A DNA stretch of 9,656 nt from Anaerolineae bacterium (GCA_029933115.1 JAOZOT010000066.1:1-9656), one strand, 5' to 3'. Shown: positions 1 to 6,915, counted from the first letter of the stretch. The notes: generated from the letters alone by a model not told the origin. Program-made: numbers and translations.

Positions 1-2
1 AA

Positions 3-386
3 GAAGTTACCGCCGAAAAAGCCGTAGCCGAAGCACCGGCGGCCGAAGCAGTAGAACCCCCCAAGGTGGAAAAGATCGAAGAAGCCCCGGCCACCATTGC
101 CGAGTGCCAGGCCAGGCTGGAAATCGAGCCCCACGACTATAACGCTCGCCTCAACCTGGCCCGTGCCTATCACAAGGAAGGCAACAGAGAAGCAGCTCTT
201 GACCAGTACGGCAAACTCGTGCGCTCAGGCCGGTTGCTTGAGAAGGTGATCGAAGACCTGGAGCAAGCAAGCCGGGAGACCCCCGACCAATCGGCCGTGT
301 GGCACCTCCTGGGTGACGCTTATGTCAAGGCTGGTTTTCTACAAAAGGCCCTGGAATCCTATCAAGAAGCCTTGACAAGATTGTGA
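3..386 (+). CDS. TPR-repeat protein, C-terminal part (5' end outside window)
   Basis: The reading frame is open from the left edge to a TGA stop, so the GTG at 66 is almost certainly internal and the true start lies upstream. The first ~20 visible residues are a low-complexity Glu/Ala/Pro/Val linker (AEKAVAEAPAAEAVEPP). Helical repeats follow with typical tetratricopeptide spacing: one around the segment with NARLNLARAYHKEGNREAAL, and one near the end with AVWHLLGDAYVKAGFLQKAL. Each carries the small/large residue pattern of TPR helices A and B. TPR domains mediate protein-protein contacts; no catalytic domain is visible here and the partner cannot be inferred. The gene ends 111 bases before ndk on the same strand. 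The upstream part could hold more TPRs or another domain. TPR assignment is fairly sure; function is unknown. Confidence 0.75.
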   Translation, partial: EVTAEKAVAEAPAAEAVEPPKVEKIEEAPATIAECQARLEIEPHDYNARLNLARAYHKEGNREAALDQYGKLVRSGRLLEKVIEDLEQASRETPDQSAVWHLLGDAYVKAGFLQKALESYQEALTRL

Positions 387-486
387 AAGGATATAGCCAG
401 GACGTGTGCAGTGACAGCTTTGGGAGTGTTCGTGGTGAGTGCTTTGGCAAGTTTTGCTCAGACCCGTGAACAATAACGTGCTCAAC

Positions 487-493
487 AAGGAGG
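487..493 (+). promoter_or_regulatory. Shine-Dalgarno of ndk
   Basis: AAGGAGG lies four bases before the GTG at 498 and fixes that codon as the start. This agrees with the conserved N-terminus MERTLVIIKPDGVQRG of the family. Confidence 0.85.
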
Positions 494-497
494 TTGC

Positions 498-947
498 GTG
501 GAAAGAACGCTCGTTATCATCAAACCCGACGGTGTACAACGCGGTCTTATCGGCCCTATCATCACTCGTTTGGAGAGGCGTGGTCTCAAGATCACGGCCT
601 TGAAGATGATTCAGATGGATTACGACCTGGCCAAGAGGCATTATGCTGTCCACGAGGGCAAACCATTTTACGAGCCGCTGCTTGAGTACATCACCTCGGC
701 TCCAGTAGTGGTGATGGTCATTGAGGGGAACAAAGCTATCGAGGTCGTGCGCCGGACACTGGGGGCCACCAACCCGACGGAAGCTGCCCCGGGCACCATT
801 CGCGCCGACTATGGCCTGGAAATCGGACGCAACCTGGTGCATGGTTCCGACGGGCCAGAGACCGCAGCTTTTGAGATACCTCTCTTCTTTGACGAAGACG
901 AAATCCTCTCCTACAGCAGAGAGACAGACCGCTGGATTTTCGAGTAG
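498..947 (+). CDS. ndk: Nucleoside diphosphate kinase
   Basis: Transfers the gamma-phosphate of ATP to nucleoside diphosphates through a phosphohistidine intermediate, keeping (d)NTP pools balanced in the cytoplasm. The 149-residue product matches the usual family length (about 140-150). Visible hallmarks are the N-terminal IIKPDGVQRG strand and loop (Lys9), the Arg85 region with RRTLGATNP, Arg102 in GTIRADYG, and the active-site motif NLVHGSDG with His115 as the expected phosphorylated residue. The tail RETDRWIFE also fits. It starts with GTG, supported by the strong upstream Shine-Dalgarno. It lies 111 bases after the TPR gene and converges with the M23 gene; the gap between them holds a long hairpin. 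No clear promoter was found directly upstream, so co-transcription with the TPR gene is possible. Nothing looks truncated or degenerate. Confidence 0.98.
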   Translation: MERTLVIIKPDGVQRGLIGPIITRLERRGLKITALKMIQMDYDLAKRHYAVHEGKPFYEPLLEYITSAPVVVMVIEGNKAIEVVRRTLGATNPTEAAPGTIRADYGLEIGRNLVHGSDGPETAAFEIPLFFDEDEILSYSRETDRWIFE

Positions 948-1042
948 ATCTCATCTTCACCTTGAGCTTTGGCTTTACCCTGGATACAGGCAACTCTCAG
1001 CAGGCTTCTGGATGTCAAAAATCGGGGATGCTGGGGGCGTGG

Positions 1043-1128
1043 CAGGGCTTCCCTAAAGTGGCAGTCACAGGTGCGATGTGCCTCTGATTCCCAGGCGCAT
1101 CGCACCTCGCGACTTTGGGGAAGCCCTG
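1043..1128. repeat. Long imperfect inverted repeat between convergent genes
   Basis: The left arm (1043-1082) and right arm (1094-1128) are nearly complementary. Outer stem: CAGGGCTTCCC against GGGGAAGCCCTG, continuing through AAAGT/ACTTT. Inner stem: AGGTGCGATGTGCC against GGCGCATCGCACCT, with one G-T wobble. The left arm carries about five extra bases (AGTCAC region) that would bulge out. The loop is 11 bases (1083-1093). It lies between the ends of ndk and the M23 gene, where a two-way terminator would be expected. However, no T-tract follows directly on either strand, so it is not a classical intrinsic terminator. It may be a dispersed palindromic repeat or MITE-like element. Confidence 0.8.
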
Positions 1129-1145
1129 GCTCGTAGGGGAAAGCA

Positions 1146-1718
1146 TCAGGGTGGACTGACGAACTCGAGGGGATTACACAATTTACTGCCCTCTCTGATC
1201 TCAAAGTGCAGATGAGGGCCGGTCGAATAGCCGGTATTGCCCATCAGTCCGACCCGCTGGCCTTTGACGACTGACTGGCCGGCAGAGACGCTGATAGCGC
1301 TGAGATGAGCGTAAAGAGTCTGAAAGCCGTTGCCGTGATTGATGATAACTGTGTTGCCGTACCCGCTTTCTCTCCATCCGGCAACGACTACGTAACCTGA
1401 ATCGGCGGCGTAAACGGGGGTGCCTTCAGAATTGGCGATGTCCACGGCGTGGTGACAATGCCAGGACTTCTGAGTGATGTAGCCTTCGGTTGGCCACCTG
1501 AACTTGCCGGTGCCGGTCAAGGCTCCCGGAGGGAGAGACCCACCGTAATCGTACACGCTCTCCGTCACAGATTCGCAATTGCTGAGGAGCACTTCCACCA
1601 TGCTGTAATAAATGTTATTCAGGTGAAAGCCGAGATAGGCCAGAGCGGCGATGACAATGATGGCTACCAGGGCCACGATGAGTGCGTATTCCAGTGTCCC
1701 TTGACCCTTTTGGTCCAT
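1146..1718 (-). CDS. Flp-pilin-like N-terminus fused to M23 (LytM-type) peptidase
   Basis: A 190-residue protein. Residues 4-28 (KGQGTLEYAL followed by a long aliphatic stretch) resemble Flp/Tad pilins and TadE-like proteins: a short charged leader, a Gly, then a Glu five residues on (E10) and Tyr11, then one hydrophobic segment. If processed like a prepilin, cleavage would fall after Gly5. Residues ~72-188 form an M23 metallopeptidase domain. Zinc ligands are His89 and Asp93 (HHAVD) and His171 (HLH); the expected catalytic histidines are His138 (LYAHLS) and His169. Glycine-rich folds such as GNTVIINHG and GHxHF-like GPHLHFEI also fit. All key residues are present, so an active peptidoglycan endopeptidase outside the membrane is plausible. 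The ATG start has GAGGAG (1727-1732) eight bases upstream. It lies downstream of the zinc-ribbon gene on the same strand. The substrate and the reason for the fusion are unknown. Confidence 0.85.
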   Translation of the reverse strand: MDQKGQGTLEYALIVALVAIIVIAALAYLGFHLNNIYYSMVEVLLSNCESVTESVYDYGGSLPPGALTGTGKFRWPTEGYITQKSWHCHHAVDIANSEGTPVYAADSGYVVVAGWRESGYGNTVIINHGNGFQTLYAHLSAISVSAGQSVVKGQRVGLMGNTGYSTGPHLHFEIREGSKLCNPLEFVSPP

Positions 1719-1897
1719 TGGAGAAGCTCCTCATTTTCCCCTTCCTTGTGGAAGCATATCTCATTTGCCCCCCCGCCCATGTCTACGTGAGGCTTACCTC
1801 ATTTCCGGCTTTGGGGAGAAACGTGTGGTTTTCTGAGTAGCAGCCTCGCCACCGTCCGGAAAACGTCCTTCTTCCTCGCTTGAGCTTGAGTTGTAGT

Positions 1898-2383
1898 CTA
1901 CTGCGCCTGGGCGGATTCGACTTCGGGCTCAGGCTTTACAAATTGCTCCGGTGGAGAGGCAGGGCCGGCTCCACAGTAGGGGCAAATGTTCCATTTAAGG
2001 TGCAACAAGCGACGGCAATGGGGACAGGATTTCTTGAGCCTGGTGTGGCAATCGGGACAGATGATGAAATCGGGTTGGATTTTCCGTTTGCAGCCAGGGC
2101 AGACCAGGCGTTCTTCGATGTCCTGAAGCAGCGCTTCCTCCTCCAAAGAACGCTCGTAAGCTTCCACCAGAGTTTCCCGAGGACGCAGAATGAAGTAGAG
2201 GAAGAGCCCTGGCAGGTTGAAGACCATGACCATGAGGGTGGCCAAAAGTTGGGCAAAGATGTCTCGAGATCGCGAACGGACATCACGGAAGGTCCAGATG
2301 ACCAGGCTGACCCAAAAGGCCAGAAAGAAAGCGCCAAACAGAGCGACAATAACTTGCAGAATCACACCGATATTAACTTGCAT
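1898..2383 (-). CDS. Two-TM membrane protein with C-terminal double zinc ribbon
   Basis: A 161-residue protein from the ATG at 2383. Residues ~4-31 and ~43-66 are hydrophobic enough for two membrane spans, joined by a short Arg/Asp-rich loop (RDVRSRSRD). An acidic, probably helical linker follows (EAYERSLEEEALLQDIEERL). Then come two CxxC pairs forming one zinc ribbon (CPGC at ~95-98, CPDC at ~109-112) and two more forming a second (CPHC at ~120-123, CPYC at ~134-137). The tail is Pro/Glu/Ala-rich. Such double zinc ribbons usually bind protein or nucleic acid; no enzyme domain is visible. A longer form starting at TTG 2392 is possible, but its spacing to the Shine-Dalgarno is only two bases, against eleven for the ATG. 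It has its own promoter, overlapping the end of mnmG. Resemblance to conserved Anaerolineae proteins is from memory. Function is not known. Confidence 0.88.
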   Translation of the reverse strand: MQVNIGVILQVIVALFGAFFLAFWVSLVIWTFRDVRSRSRDIFAQLLATLMVMVFNLPGLFLYFILRPRETLVEAYERSLEEEALLQDIEERLVCPGCKRKIQPDFIICPDCHTRLKKSCPHCRRLLHLKWNICPYCGAGPASPPEQFVKPEPEVESAQAQ

Positions 2384-2394
2384 ATTTGACAATG

Positions 2395-2399
2395 CTCCC
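2395..2399 (-). promoter_or_regulatory. Shine-Dalgarno of the zinc-ribbon gene
   Basis: On the minus strand GGGAG lies 11 bases before ATG 2383 and 2 bases before TTG 2392. The spacing favours the ATG, although 11 is slightly long. Confidence 0.55.
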
Positions 2400-2435
2400 T
2401 TTTCAATGGCATGATGCTTGGCATAGCTGGGAGCT

Positions 2436-2464
2436 ATTATACCATTTTATCCTGTTTTTGTCAC
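2436..2464 (-). promoter_or_regulatory. Sigma-70-type promoter for the zinc-ribbon gene
   Basis: On the minus strand, GTGACA (2459-2464, one mismatch to TTGACA) is followed after exactly 17 bases by a perfect TATAAT (2436-2441). Transcription would begin near 2429, leaving a leader of roughly 45 bases. The -35 box overlaps the TGA stop of mnmG (2461-2463), so the zinc-ribbon gene can be expressed independently of mnmG. This is the best promoter match in the window. Confidence 0.8.
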
Positions 2465-4416
2465 TTTGGGGACGAAACTTTGACCTGTCTACCCTGGCGG
2501 GTCGCCCTTTCCAGGTGAATCAACAGGATAGAGATGTCAGTGGGGTTGACGCCGTGGATACGTGAGGCCTGGCCCACGTTGAGGGGACGAAATCTCATCA
2601 GTTTCTCCCTGGCCTCGTTGCGCAGCCCTGTCACCCCGGCGTAATCGAAATCCTGAGGGATACGTCGTTTCTCCAGGCGTTTCACCCGCTCCACCTGGCG
2701 ACGCTGTTTCTCGATATAGCCCGCATACTTGGCCTCGATGGTGACCTGCTGGATGACCTCAGGGGGAAGGGGAGCGGGAGCAGGTGATAGGGCTTTGACG
2801 ATCTCGTAAGTTACCTCCGGGCGCCGCAGAAAGTGCAAGGCGTTGACCCCGTCCTCCAGTGGATCCAATCCGAAATCGGCCAAGCGGGCGTTGACTTCGG
2901 CCGTGGGCTTGAGCCACGTATTCCTCAGACGCTCCAACTCCCCCTCAACGGCCTGCCACTTGCGTTCCACTGCCTCATACCTCTCACGCGGCAAAAGCCC
3001 CACCTCGTATCCAATGGGCGAGAGGCGCAGGTCAGCGTTGTCCTGACGCAAAAGGAGACGATACTCGGCGCGCGAGGTCATGATACGGTAAGGCTCATCA
3101 ATCTCTTTGGTGATCAAGTCGTCAATGAGCACGCCAATGTAGGCCTGATCTCGGCCGAGGACAACGGGCTCTCTCCCCTGCACCTTGCGAGCGGCGTTAA
3201 TCCCGGCTATGATCCCTTGTGCCGCCGCCTCCTCATAACCCGAGGTGCCATTGATCTGACCGGCATGGAACAGCCCCTCCACCAGCTTGGTTTCCAGCGA
3301 AGGGGTTAGCTGGCTGGAGGGCACGTAATCGTATTCGATGGCGTAGCCGGCCCGCATGATCTCTGCCTGGCGGGTGGCGGGGATGCTGTGCAACATGGCC
3401 AGTTGCACGTCTTCGGGCAGGCCGGTGAAGAAACCTTGCACGTACACCTCTCCGGTAGCCCAGCCCTCGGGCTCCAGAAACAGTTGGTGCGATTTCTTGT
3501 GGGCGAAGCGCACTACCTTCTCCTCGAAAGAAGGGCAATAGCGGGGCCCGGCCGCGTCTATTGCTCCGGGCGCAATGGGCGAGCGATGCAGATTCTGGTG
3601 CACGATGCGATGGGTTTCTGCGTTGGTGTGGATCAGGTAGCAGGGCAACTGCGGCCGCCAGTCCCTCTGCTCAGGGATAGGGTAAACAGGGTTAGGCGGT
3701 TGGCGCAGGAATTGAGGAGTTGAGAATTGAGAATCGGGAATTGAGAATTGGAAATACAGCGGCCTATCACTCCCCAGTTGCGGAATCGTTTGCGAGAAGT
3801 CAATGGTGCGTGCGTCAATGCGCGGCGGCGTATTGGTCTGCAAACGGCCTAGGGTAAAGCCCAGTTCGCGCAAAGAGGCCGACAGGCCCGTGGCCGGGAA
3901 TTCGCCCGCTCGCCCGGCGGGCCAGGCGTGCTCACCGCTGAGGATGCGCCCGGCCAGAAAGGTGCCGGTGGTCAAGACCACCGTCCGTCCGTGGTAGACC
4001 CGACCGGTGTTGGTAGCAATACCCTTCACCCGGTCTCCTTCGACCAGAACTTTTTCCACCAGGGCCTGTTTGAGATGGAGGTTGGGTGTGCTCTCTAGAG
4101 TGTGTTTCATGGAAAGGGAGTAGAGGCGCTTGTCGGCCTGGGCGCGCAGGGCCTGGACGGCCGGCCCCTTCGACGAGTTGAGCAGGCGGATCTGGATGAA
4201 AGTGCGATCAATGTTGCGGGCCATCTCGCCGCCCAGGGCAGCGATCTCCCGCACCAGATGGCCTTTAGCCGGCCCGCCGACAGAAGGGTTGCAAGGCATC
4301 TGGGCTATCAAGTCCAGGTTCATGGTCAACAGAAGCGTCCTTGCTCCCATGCGCGCCGCAGCCAGGGCCGCTTCGCAGCCAGCGTGCCCGGCCCCGACGA
4401 CGATAACATCGTACAC
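2461..4416 (-). CDS. mnmG: tRNA uridine-5-carboxymethylaminomethyl modification enzyme MnmG (GidA)
   Basis: FAD-dependent partner of MnmE; together they place a (carboxymethyl)aminomethyl group on C5 of wobble U34 in several tRNAs, using methylene-tetrahydrofolate. The 651-residue product is slightly longer than the ~630 typical of the family. The N-terminus has the dinucleotide-binding motif GAGHAG (8-13). Cys42 in PCNPSVGGPAKGHL and Cys294 in GPRYCPSFEEK correspond to the two functional cysteines of the E. coli enzyme. The second family signature NGTSGYEEAAAQG is at 389-401. The C-terminal helical domain with YAGYIEKQ and DFDYAGVTGLRNEAREKL is complete. The start is GTG at 4414-4416, preceded by GGAGGT. 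Residues ~222-237 (FQFSIPDSQFSTPQFL) are encoded by a 7-bp repeat tract and look like an insertion in a variable loop. It lies downstream of the acyl-CoA dehydrogenase block, separated by hairpins, so shared transcription is uncertain. MnmE is not in the window. Confidence 0.97.
   Translation of the reverse strand: MYDVIVVGAGHAGCEAALAAARMGARTLLLTMNLDLIAQMPCNPSVGGPAKGHLVREIAALGGEMARNIDRTFIQIRLLNSSKGPAVQALRAQADKRLYSLSMKHTLESTPNLHLKQALVEKVLVEGDRVKGIATNTGRVYHGRTVVLTTGTFLAGRILSGEHAWPAGRAGEFPATGLSASLRELGFTLGRLQTNTPPRIDARTIDFSQTIPQLGSDRPLYFQFSIPDSQFSTPQFLRQPPNPVYPIPEQRDWRPQLPCYLIHTNAETHRIVHQNLHRSPIAPGAIDAAGPRYCPSFEEKVVRFAHKKSHQLFLEPEGWATGEVYVQGFFTGLPEDVQLAMLHSIPATRQAEIMRAGYAIEYDYVPSSQLTPSLETKLVEGLFHAGQINGTSGYEEAAAQGIIAGINAARKVQGREPVVLGRDQAYIGVLIDDLITKEIDEPYRIMTSRAEYRLLLRQDNADLRLSPIGYEVGLLPRERYEAVERKWQAVEGELERLRNTWLKPTAEVNARLADFGLDPLEDGVNALHFLRRPEVTYEIVKALSPAPAPLPPEVIQQVTIEAKYAGYIEKQRRQVERVKRLEKRRIPQDFDYAGVTGLRNEAREKLMRFRPLNVGQASRIHGVNPTDISILLIHLERATRQGRQVKVSSPK
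3710..3752. repeat. 7-bp AATTGAG tandem repeat tract inside mnmG
   Basis: About six degenerate copies of AATTGAG stand head to tail: AATTGAG, (G)AGTTGAG, AATTGAG, AATCGGG, AATTGAG, AATTGGA. They lie wholly within the mnmG frame and encode residues ~222-236. The tract is AT-rich compared with the GC-rich gene around it. Confidence 0.8.
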
Positions 4417-4421
4417 AACTT

Positions 4422-4427
4422 ACCTCC
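4422..4427 (-). promoter_or_regulatory. Shine-Dalgarno of mnmG
   Basis: On the minus strand GGAGGT stands five bases ahead of the GTG start at 4416. This supports GTG over any later codon and keeps the FAD-binding strand intact. Confidence 0.8.
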
Positions 4428-4450
4428 ACAGCTTGTAGTAACGACCTCTC

Positions 4451-4484
4451 ACCCTCCCGCAGGTTGCGAACCCTGCGGGAGGGT
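4451..4484. repeat. Palindromic repeat, copy 1 (CCCTCCCGCAGG type)
   Basis: ACCCTCCCGCAGGTT (4451-4465) pairs with the complementary arm at 4469-4484 around a GCG loop, with one bulged C. It sits between the 3' end of the acyl-CoA dehydrogenase gene and mnmG. The first 15 bases recur exactly at 9243-9257. No T-tract follows on the minus strand, so intrinsic termination is doubtful. Confidence 0.8.
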
Positions 4485-4529
4485 CACTGCCCACGCATTT
4501 GTTCGCAGTGACGGCTTGAGCCGCTCAAC
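4483..4529. repeat. Cluster of short inverted repeats downstream of the acyl-CoA dehydrogenase gene
   Basis: A perfect 8-bp stem GTCACTGC (4483-4490) / GCAGTGAC (4505-4512) with a 14-base loop is followed by overlapping palindromes: CGGCTTGAGCCG (4512-4523) and TTGAGCCGCTCAA (4517-4529). With the neighbouring palindrome, nearly all of 4451-4529 can fold. It may slow transcription or protect mRNA ends between the beta-oxidation genes and mnmG; this is inference. Confidence 0.6.
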
Positions 4530-4553
4530 AAGATGAAAAGCGACGATATTCAG

Positions 4554-5720
4554 TCAGGGCGAAATGCGCACCCCGGCCTGGCGGAAGATGTCGGAAGCGA
4601 TGACGAAACGCTGGATCTCGCTGGTGCCCTCAAAGATCTCGGTGATGCGAGCGTCGCGGTACATGCGCTCGATGGGATAACCGCGCATGTAGCCCATCCC
4701 TCCGTGGATCTGCACGGCCTTGTCCACGCAGCGATGCAGCACTTCGGAGGCGTAGACCTTGCAGATGGCGCCCTCACGGAGGAAGGGCTGACCGGTGTCA
4801 ACCAGCCAGGCTGTGCGGTAGATCAGAGAGCGCAGGGCCTCGATCTCGATGGCCATGTCGGCGATCATGAATTGGACGGATTGCTTGTGGGCAATGGGTC
4901 TTCCAAACTGCTGGCGCACCTTGGCCCACTTGATGCTGGCATCGAGGGCTGCTTGCGCCGCACCCAGACAGGCCGCTCCCAAGCTGAGCCGGTTGATGTC
5001 CAAGGTTTTCATGAAAGTGACGAACCCCAGCCCGACCTCACCGATTACGTTCTCCTTGGGCACGGGGCAGTCCTCAAAGACCAGTTCGGCTGTGCTGGTG
5101 CCCCGAATGCCCATCTTGTCCTCCAGGCTGCCGATGCTGAAGCCAGGGAAATCCCTCTCCACGATGAAAGCCGTGACCCCACCCCGTGCTCCCAGAGAAG
5201 GGTCAGTAACGGCCAGCACGCTGAAAATATCAGCAATTCCCCCATTGGAGATGAAAATCTTGGTACCATTGAGGATGTAATAGTCCCCATCTCGCTCAGC
5301 CCTGGTCTTGATAGAGGCCGCGTCGGAGCCGGCACCGGGCTCGGTTAGGCCAAAGGCGGCGATCTTCTCTCCGCGGGCCAGAGGAGTCAGGTACTTTTGC
5401 TTCTGCTCCTCGTTGCCGTCCACGTAAATGGCCATGGCTCCGATGCCGATGTGAGTGCCAAGGAAGGTCGCCGTCGAGCCGCAGACTCTGTCCATCTCCT
5501 CCATCAGGATGCAATAACCCATCTCCCCGGCTCCCATCCCTCCGTACTTCTGGGGGAAATACACACCTAGCAAGCCCAACCTGGCCATTTTATCTATGAG
5601 CTCGCGGGGGATTTCCTCTTCCTCGTCAATCTTCCTGGCGATGGGAGCGATTTCCTTCTGGGCGAACTCGCGTATCATGCGCCGTAGCAATTGGTATTCT
5701 TTAGGAAACGTAAAGTCCAT
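4554..5720 (-). CDS. Acyl-CoA dehydrogenase (downstream copy)
   Basis: FAD enzyme that oxidises acyl-CoA to trans-2-enoyl-CoA and passes electrons to electron-transfer flavoprotein; first step of beta-oxidation. The 388 residues match the family length. Order: N-terminal helical domain (1-~120), middle beta domain with signature FGLTEPGAGSDAAS (~123-136) and the flavin-contact stretch KIFISNGG (~154-161), then the C-terminal helical domain with QFGRPIAHKQSVQF, the second signature QIHGGMGYMRGYPIERMYRD, and IFEGTSEIQR. Glu364 of that last motif is the expected catalytic base, as in short/medium-chain and branched-chain enzymes. ATG start with AGGAGGT (5727-5733) six bases upstream. It begins 17 bases after the preceding acyl-CoA dehydrogenase gene, so the two are surely co-transcribed. 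Exact acyl chain preference cannot be read from sequence. Confidence 0.95.
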   Translation of the reverse strand: MDFTFPKEYQLLRRMIREFAQKEIAPIARKIDEEEEIPRELIDKMARLGLLGVYFPQKYGGMGAGEMGYCILMEEMDRVCGSTATFLGTHIGIGAMAIYVDGNEEQKQKYLTPLARGEKIAAFGLTEPGAGSDAASIKTRAERDGDYYILNGTKIFISNGGIADIFSVLAVTDPSLGARGGVTAFIVERDFPGFSIGSLEDKMGIRGTSTAELVFEDCPVPKENVIGEVGLGFVTFMKTLDINRLSLGAACLGAAQAALDASIKWAKVRQQFGRPIAHKQSVQFMIADMAIEIEALRSLIYRTAWLVDTGQPFLREGAICKVYASEVLHRCVDKAVQIHGGMGYMRGYPIERMYRDARITEIFEGTSEIQRFVIASDIFRQAGVRISP

Positions 5721-5737
5721 ACTCCGACCTCCTCTGG

Positions 5738-6907
5738 CTATGGCCTGATCTTGAGCCCCTTTTCCCCGAGGATGTCCGCGGCGATGATGAAACGCTGGAT
5801 CTCATCGGTCCCCTCGAAGATACGGCTGACGCGCACGTCGCGATACATACGCTCGATGGGATAGTCCTTGGTGTAGCCATAGCCGCCGTGAGTCTGCAAC
5901 ATGCAGTTGACGGCCCGATTAGCCACTTCGGAACCAAAGAGCTTGACCATAGCCGCCTCCTTGGTGTATTTCTGCCCCTGATCCACCAGCCAGGCGGTGT
6001 GGTAGACCAGATAGCGCAGGGCCTCGATTTCAGTGGCTGTATCGGCGATAAAGTTCTGGATGGCCTGTTTGAGGGCGATGGGGCCACCGAACTGCTCGCG
6101 CTCGCAGGCGAATTGGACGCCCGCTTCCAGCGCACCCTGAGCCACCCCCAGGCAGACAGCCCCCACCCCCAAACGTCCATGATCCAGGGCCTTCGTGGCC
6201 GTGGCAGAGCCCTGGTTGAGCTTCTCCGCGCCTCCCAGAATGTTGGCTGCCGGCACCCGGCAATCGTCGAAGAAAAGAGTCGCCACGGGGATACCATGCA
6301 GGCCCATCATCTTTTCGCTGCGGCCAACGGTAAAGCCAGGGGTATCCTTCTCCACAATGAAGGCGGTGATGCCCTGCGCCTCCTCCGGCTCGGTCTTGGC
6401 AAAGACGACAAAAGTCTCGGCGATGCCCCCGTTGATGACCCAGATTTTGTTGCCGTTCAGGATGTACTCATCACCATCGCGCACGGCCGTGGTTTGGATG
6501 GCTGCTACATCGGACCCGGCGCCGGGTTCTGTCAGAGCAAAGGAGCCGATCTTCTCACCCAGAGCCAACGGCTCCAAATAGGTCCGCTTCTGCTCCTCGG
6601 TGCCGTCCAGGTAGATACACATGGCGGCAACACTGGTGTGGACCTCGATGATCATGGCTGTGCTCATGCAGACCTTGCCCAACTCCTCCAGCATCATGCA
6701 ATAGCCGATGGTGCCGATCTCTGAGCCCCCGTATTCTTCCGGGAAGGGGGCTCCCAGGAAACCCTGTTCCGCTGCCAGCTTCAGCGTCTCCAGAGGTGGG
6801 CGTTCTTCTTTATCCAGCGTCTCGGCCAACGGGGCAATCTCATTCTGGGCGAAATCGCGGAACATCTTCCGAAACATGCGCAATTCTTCGTCGAGTGCAA
6901 AGTCCAT
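5738..6907 (-). CDS. Acyl-CoA dehydrogenase (upstream copy)
   Basis: Same family and reaction as the gene that follows it, but clearly diverged from it. Starting at ATG 6907 it has 389 residues and the N-terminus MDFALDEELRMFRK, which aligns with MDFTFPKEYQLLRR of the neighbour. The GTG at 6934 would add nine residues but has no Shine-Dalgarno and falls in a hairpin. Visible motifs are FALTEPGAGSDVAA (~123-136), KIWVINGG (~154-161), QFGGPIALKQAIQNF, QTHGGYGYTKDYPIERMYRD and IFEGTDEIQR with the expected catalytic Glu365. In place of the Ile-Ser of its neighbour's flavin stretch it has Val-Ile, a small difference near the isoalloxazine site. Two tandem paralogues suggest different substrates (chain length or branching) or a heteromeric enzyme; neither can be decided here. 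It lies 66 bases after the enoyl-CoA hydratase gene. Confidence 0.95.
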   Translation of the reverse strand: MDFALDEELRMFRKMFRDFAQNEIAPLAETLDKEERPPLETLKLAAEQGFLGAPFPEEYGGSEIGTIGYCMMLEELGKVCMSTAMIIEVHTSVAAMCIYLDGTEEQKRTYLEPLALGEKIGSFALTEPGAGSDVAAIQTTAVRDGDEYILNGNKIWVINGGIAETFVVFAKTEPEEAQGITAFIVEKDTPGFTVGRSEKMMGLHGIPVATLFFDDCRVPAANILGGAEKLNQGSATATKALDHGRLGVGAVCLGVAQGALEAGVQFACEREQFGGPIALKQAIQNFIADTATEIEALRYLVYHTAWLVDQGQKYTKEAAMVKLFGSEVANRAVNCMLQTHGGYGYTKDYPIERMYRDVRVSRIFEGTDEIQRFIIAADILGEKGLKIRP

Positions 6908-6915
6908 AGGTATTT

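Noticed and set aside
444..476. Possible ndk promoter: TTGGCA at 444-449 with an AT-rich stretch near 467-476
   Set aside because: At 17-base spacing the -10 position reads TGAACA, too poor a match to annotate.
339..842. Minus-strand open frame antisense to ndk
   Set aside because: It covers ndk, whose family motifs are complete, and its own translation has no recognisable domain or ribosome site.
1788..1801. Small palindrome TGAGG-CTTA-CCTCA upstream of the M23 gene as an operator
   Set aside because: A five-base stem is too short to separate from chance, and no regulator or good promoter is beside it.
4451..4484. Reading the palindrome as an intrinsic terminator of the acyl-CoA dehydrogenase gene
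   Set aside because: No T-tract follows on the minus strand, and the same sequence recurs elsewhere, which favours a repeat.
4533..5348. Plus-strand open frame of 271 codons antisense to the acyl-CoA dehydrogenase
   Set aside because: It mirrors a GC-rich minus-strand gene with intact signatures; no Shine-Dalgarno or domain supports it. The same holds for 5888-6724.
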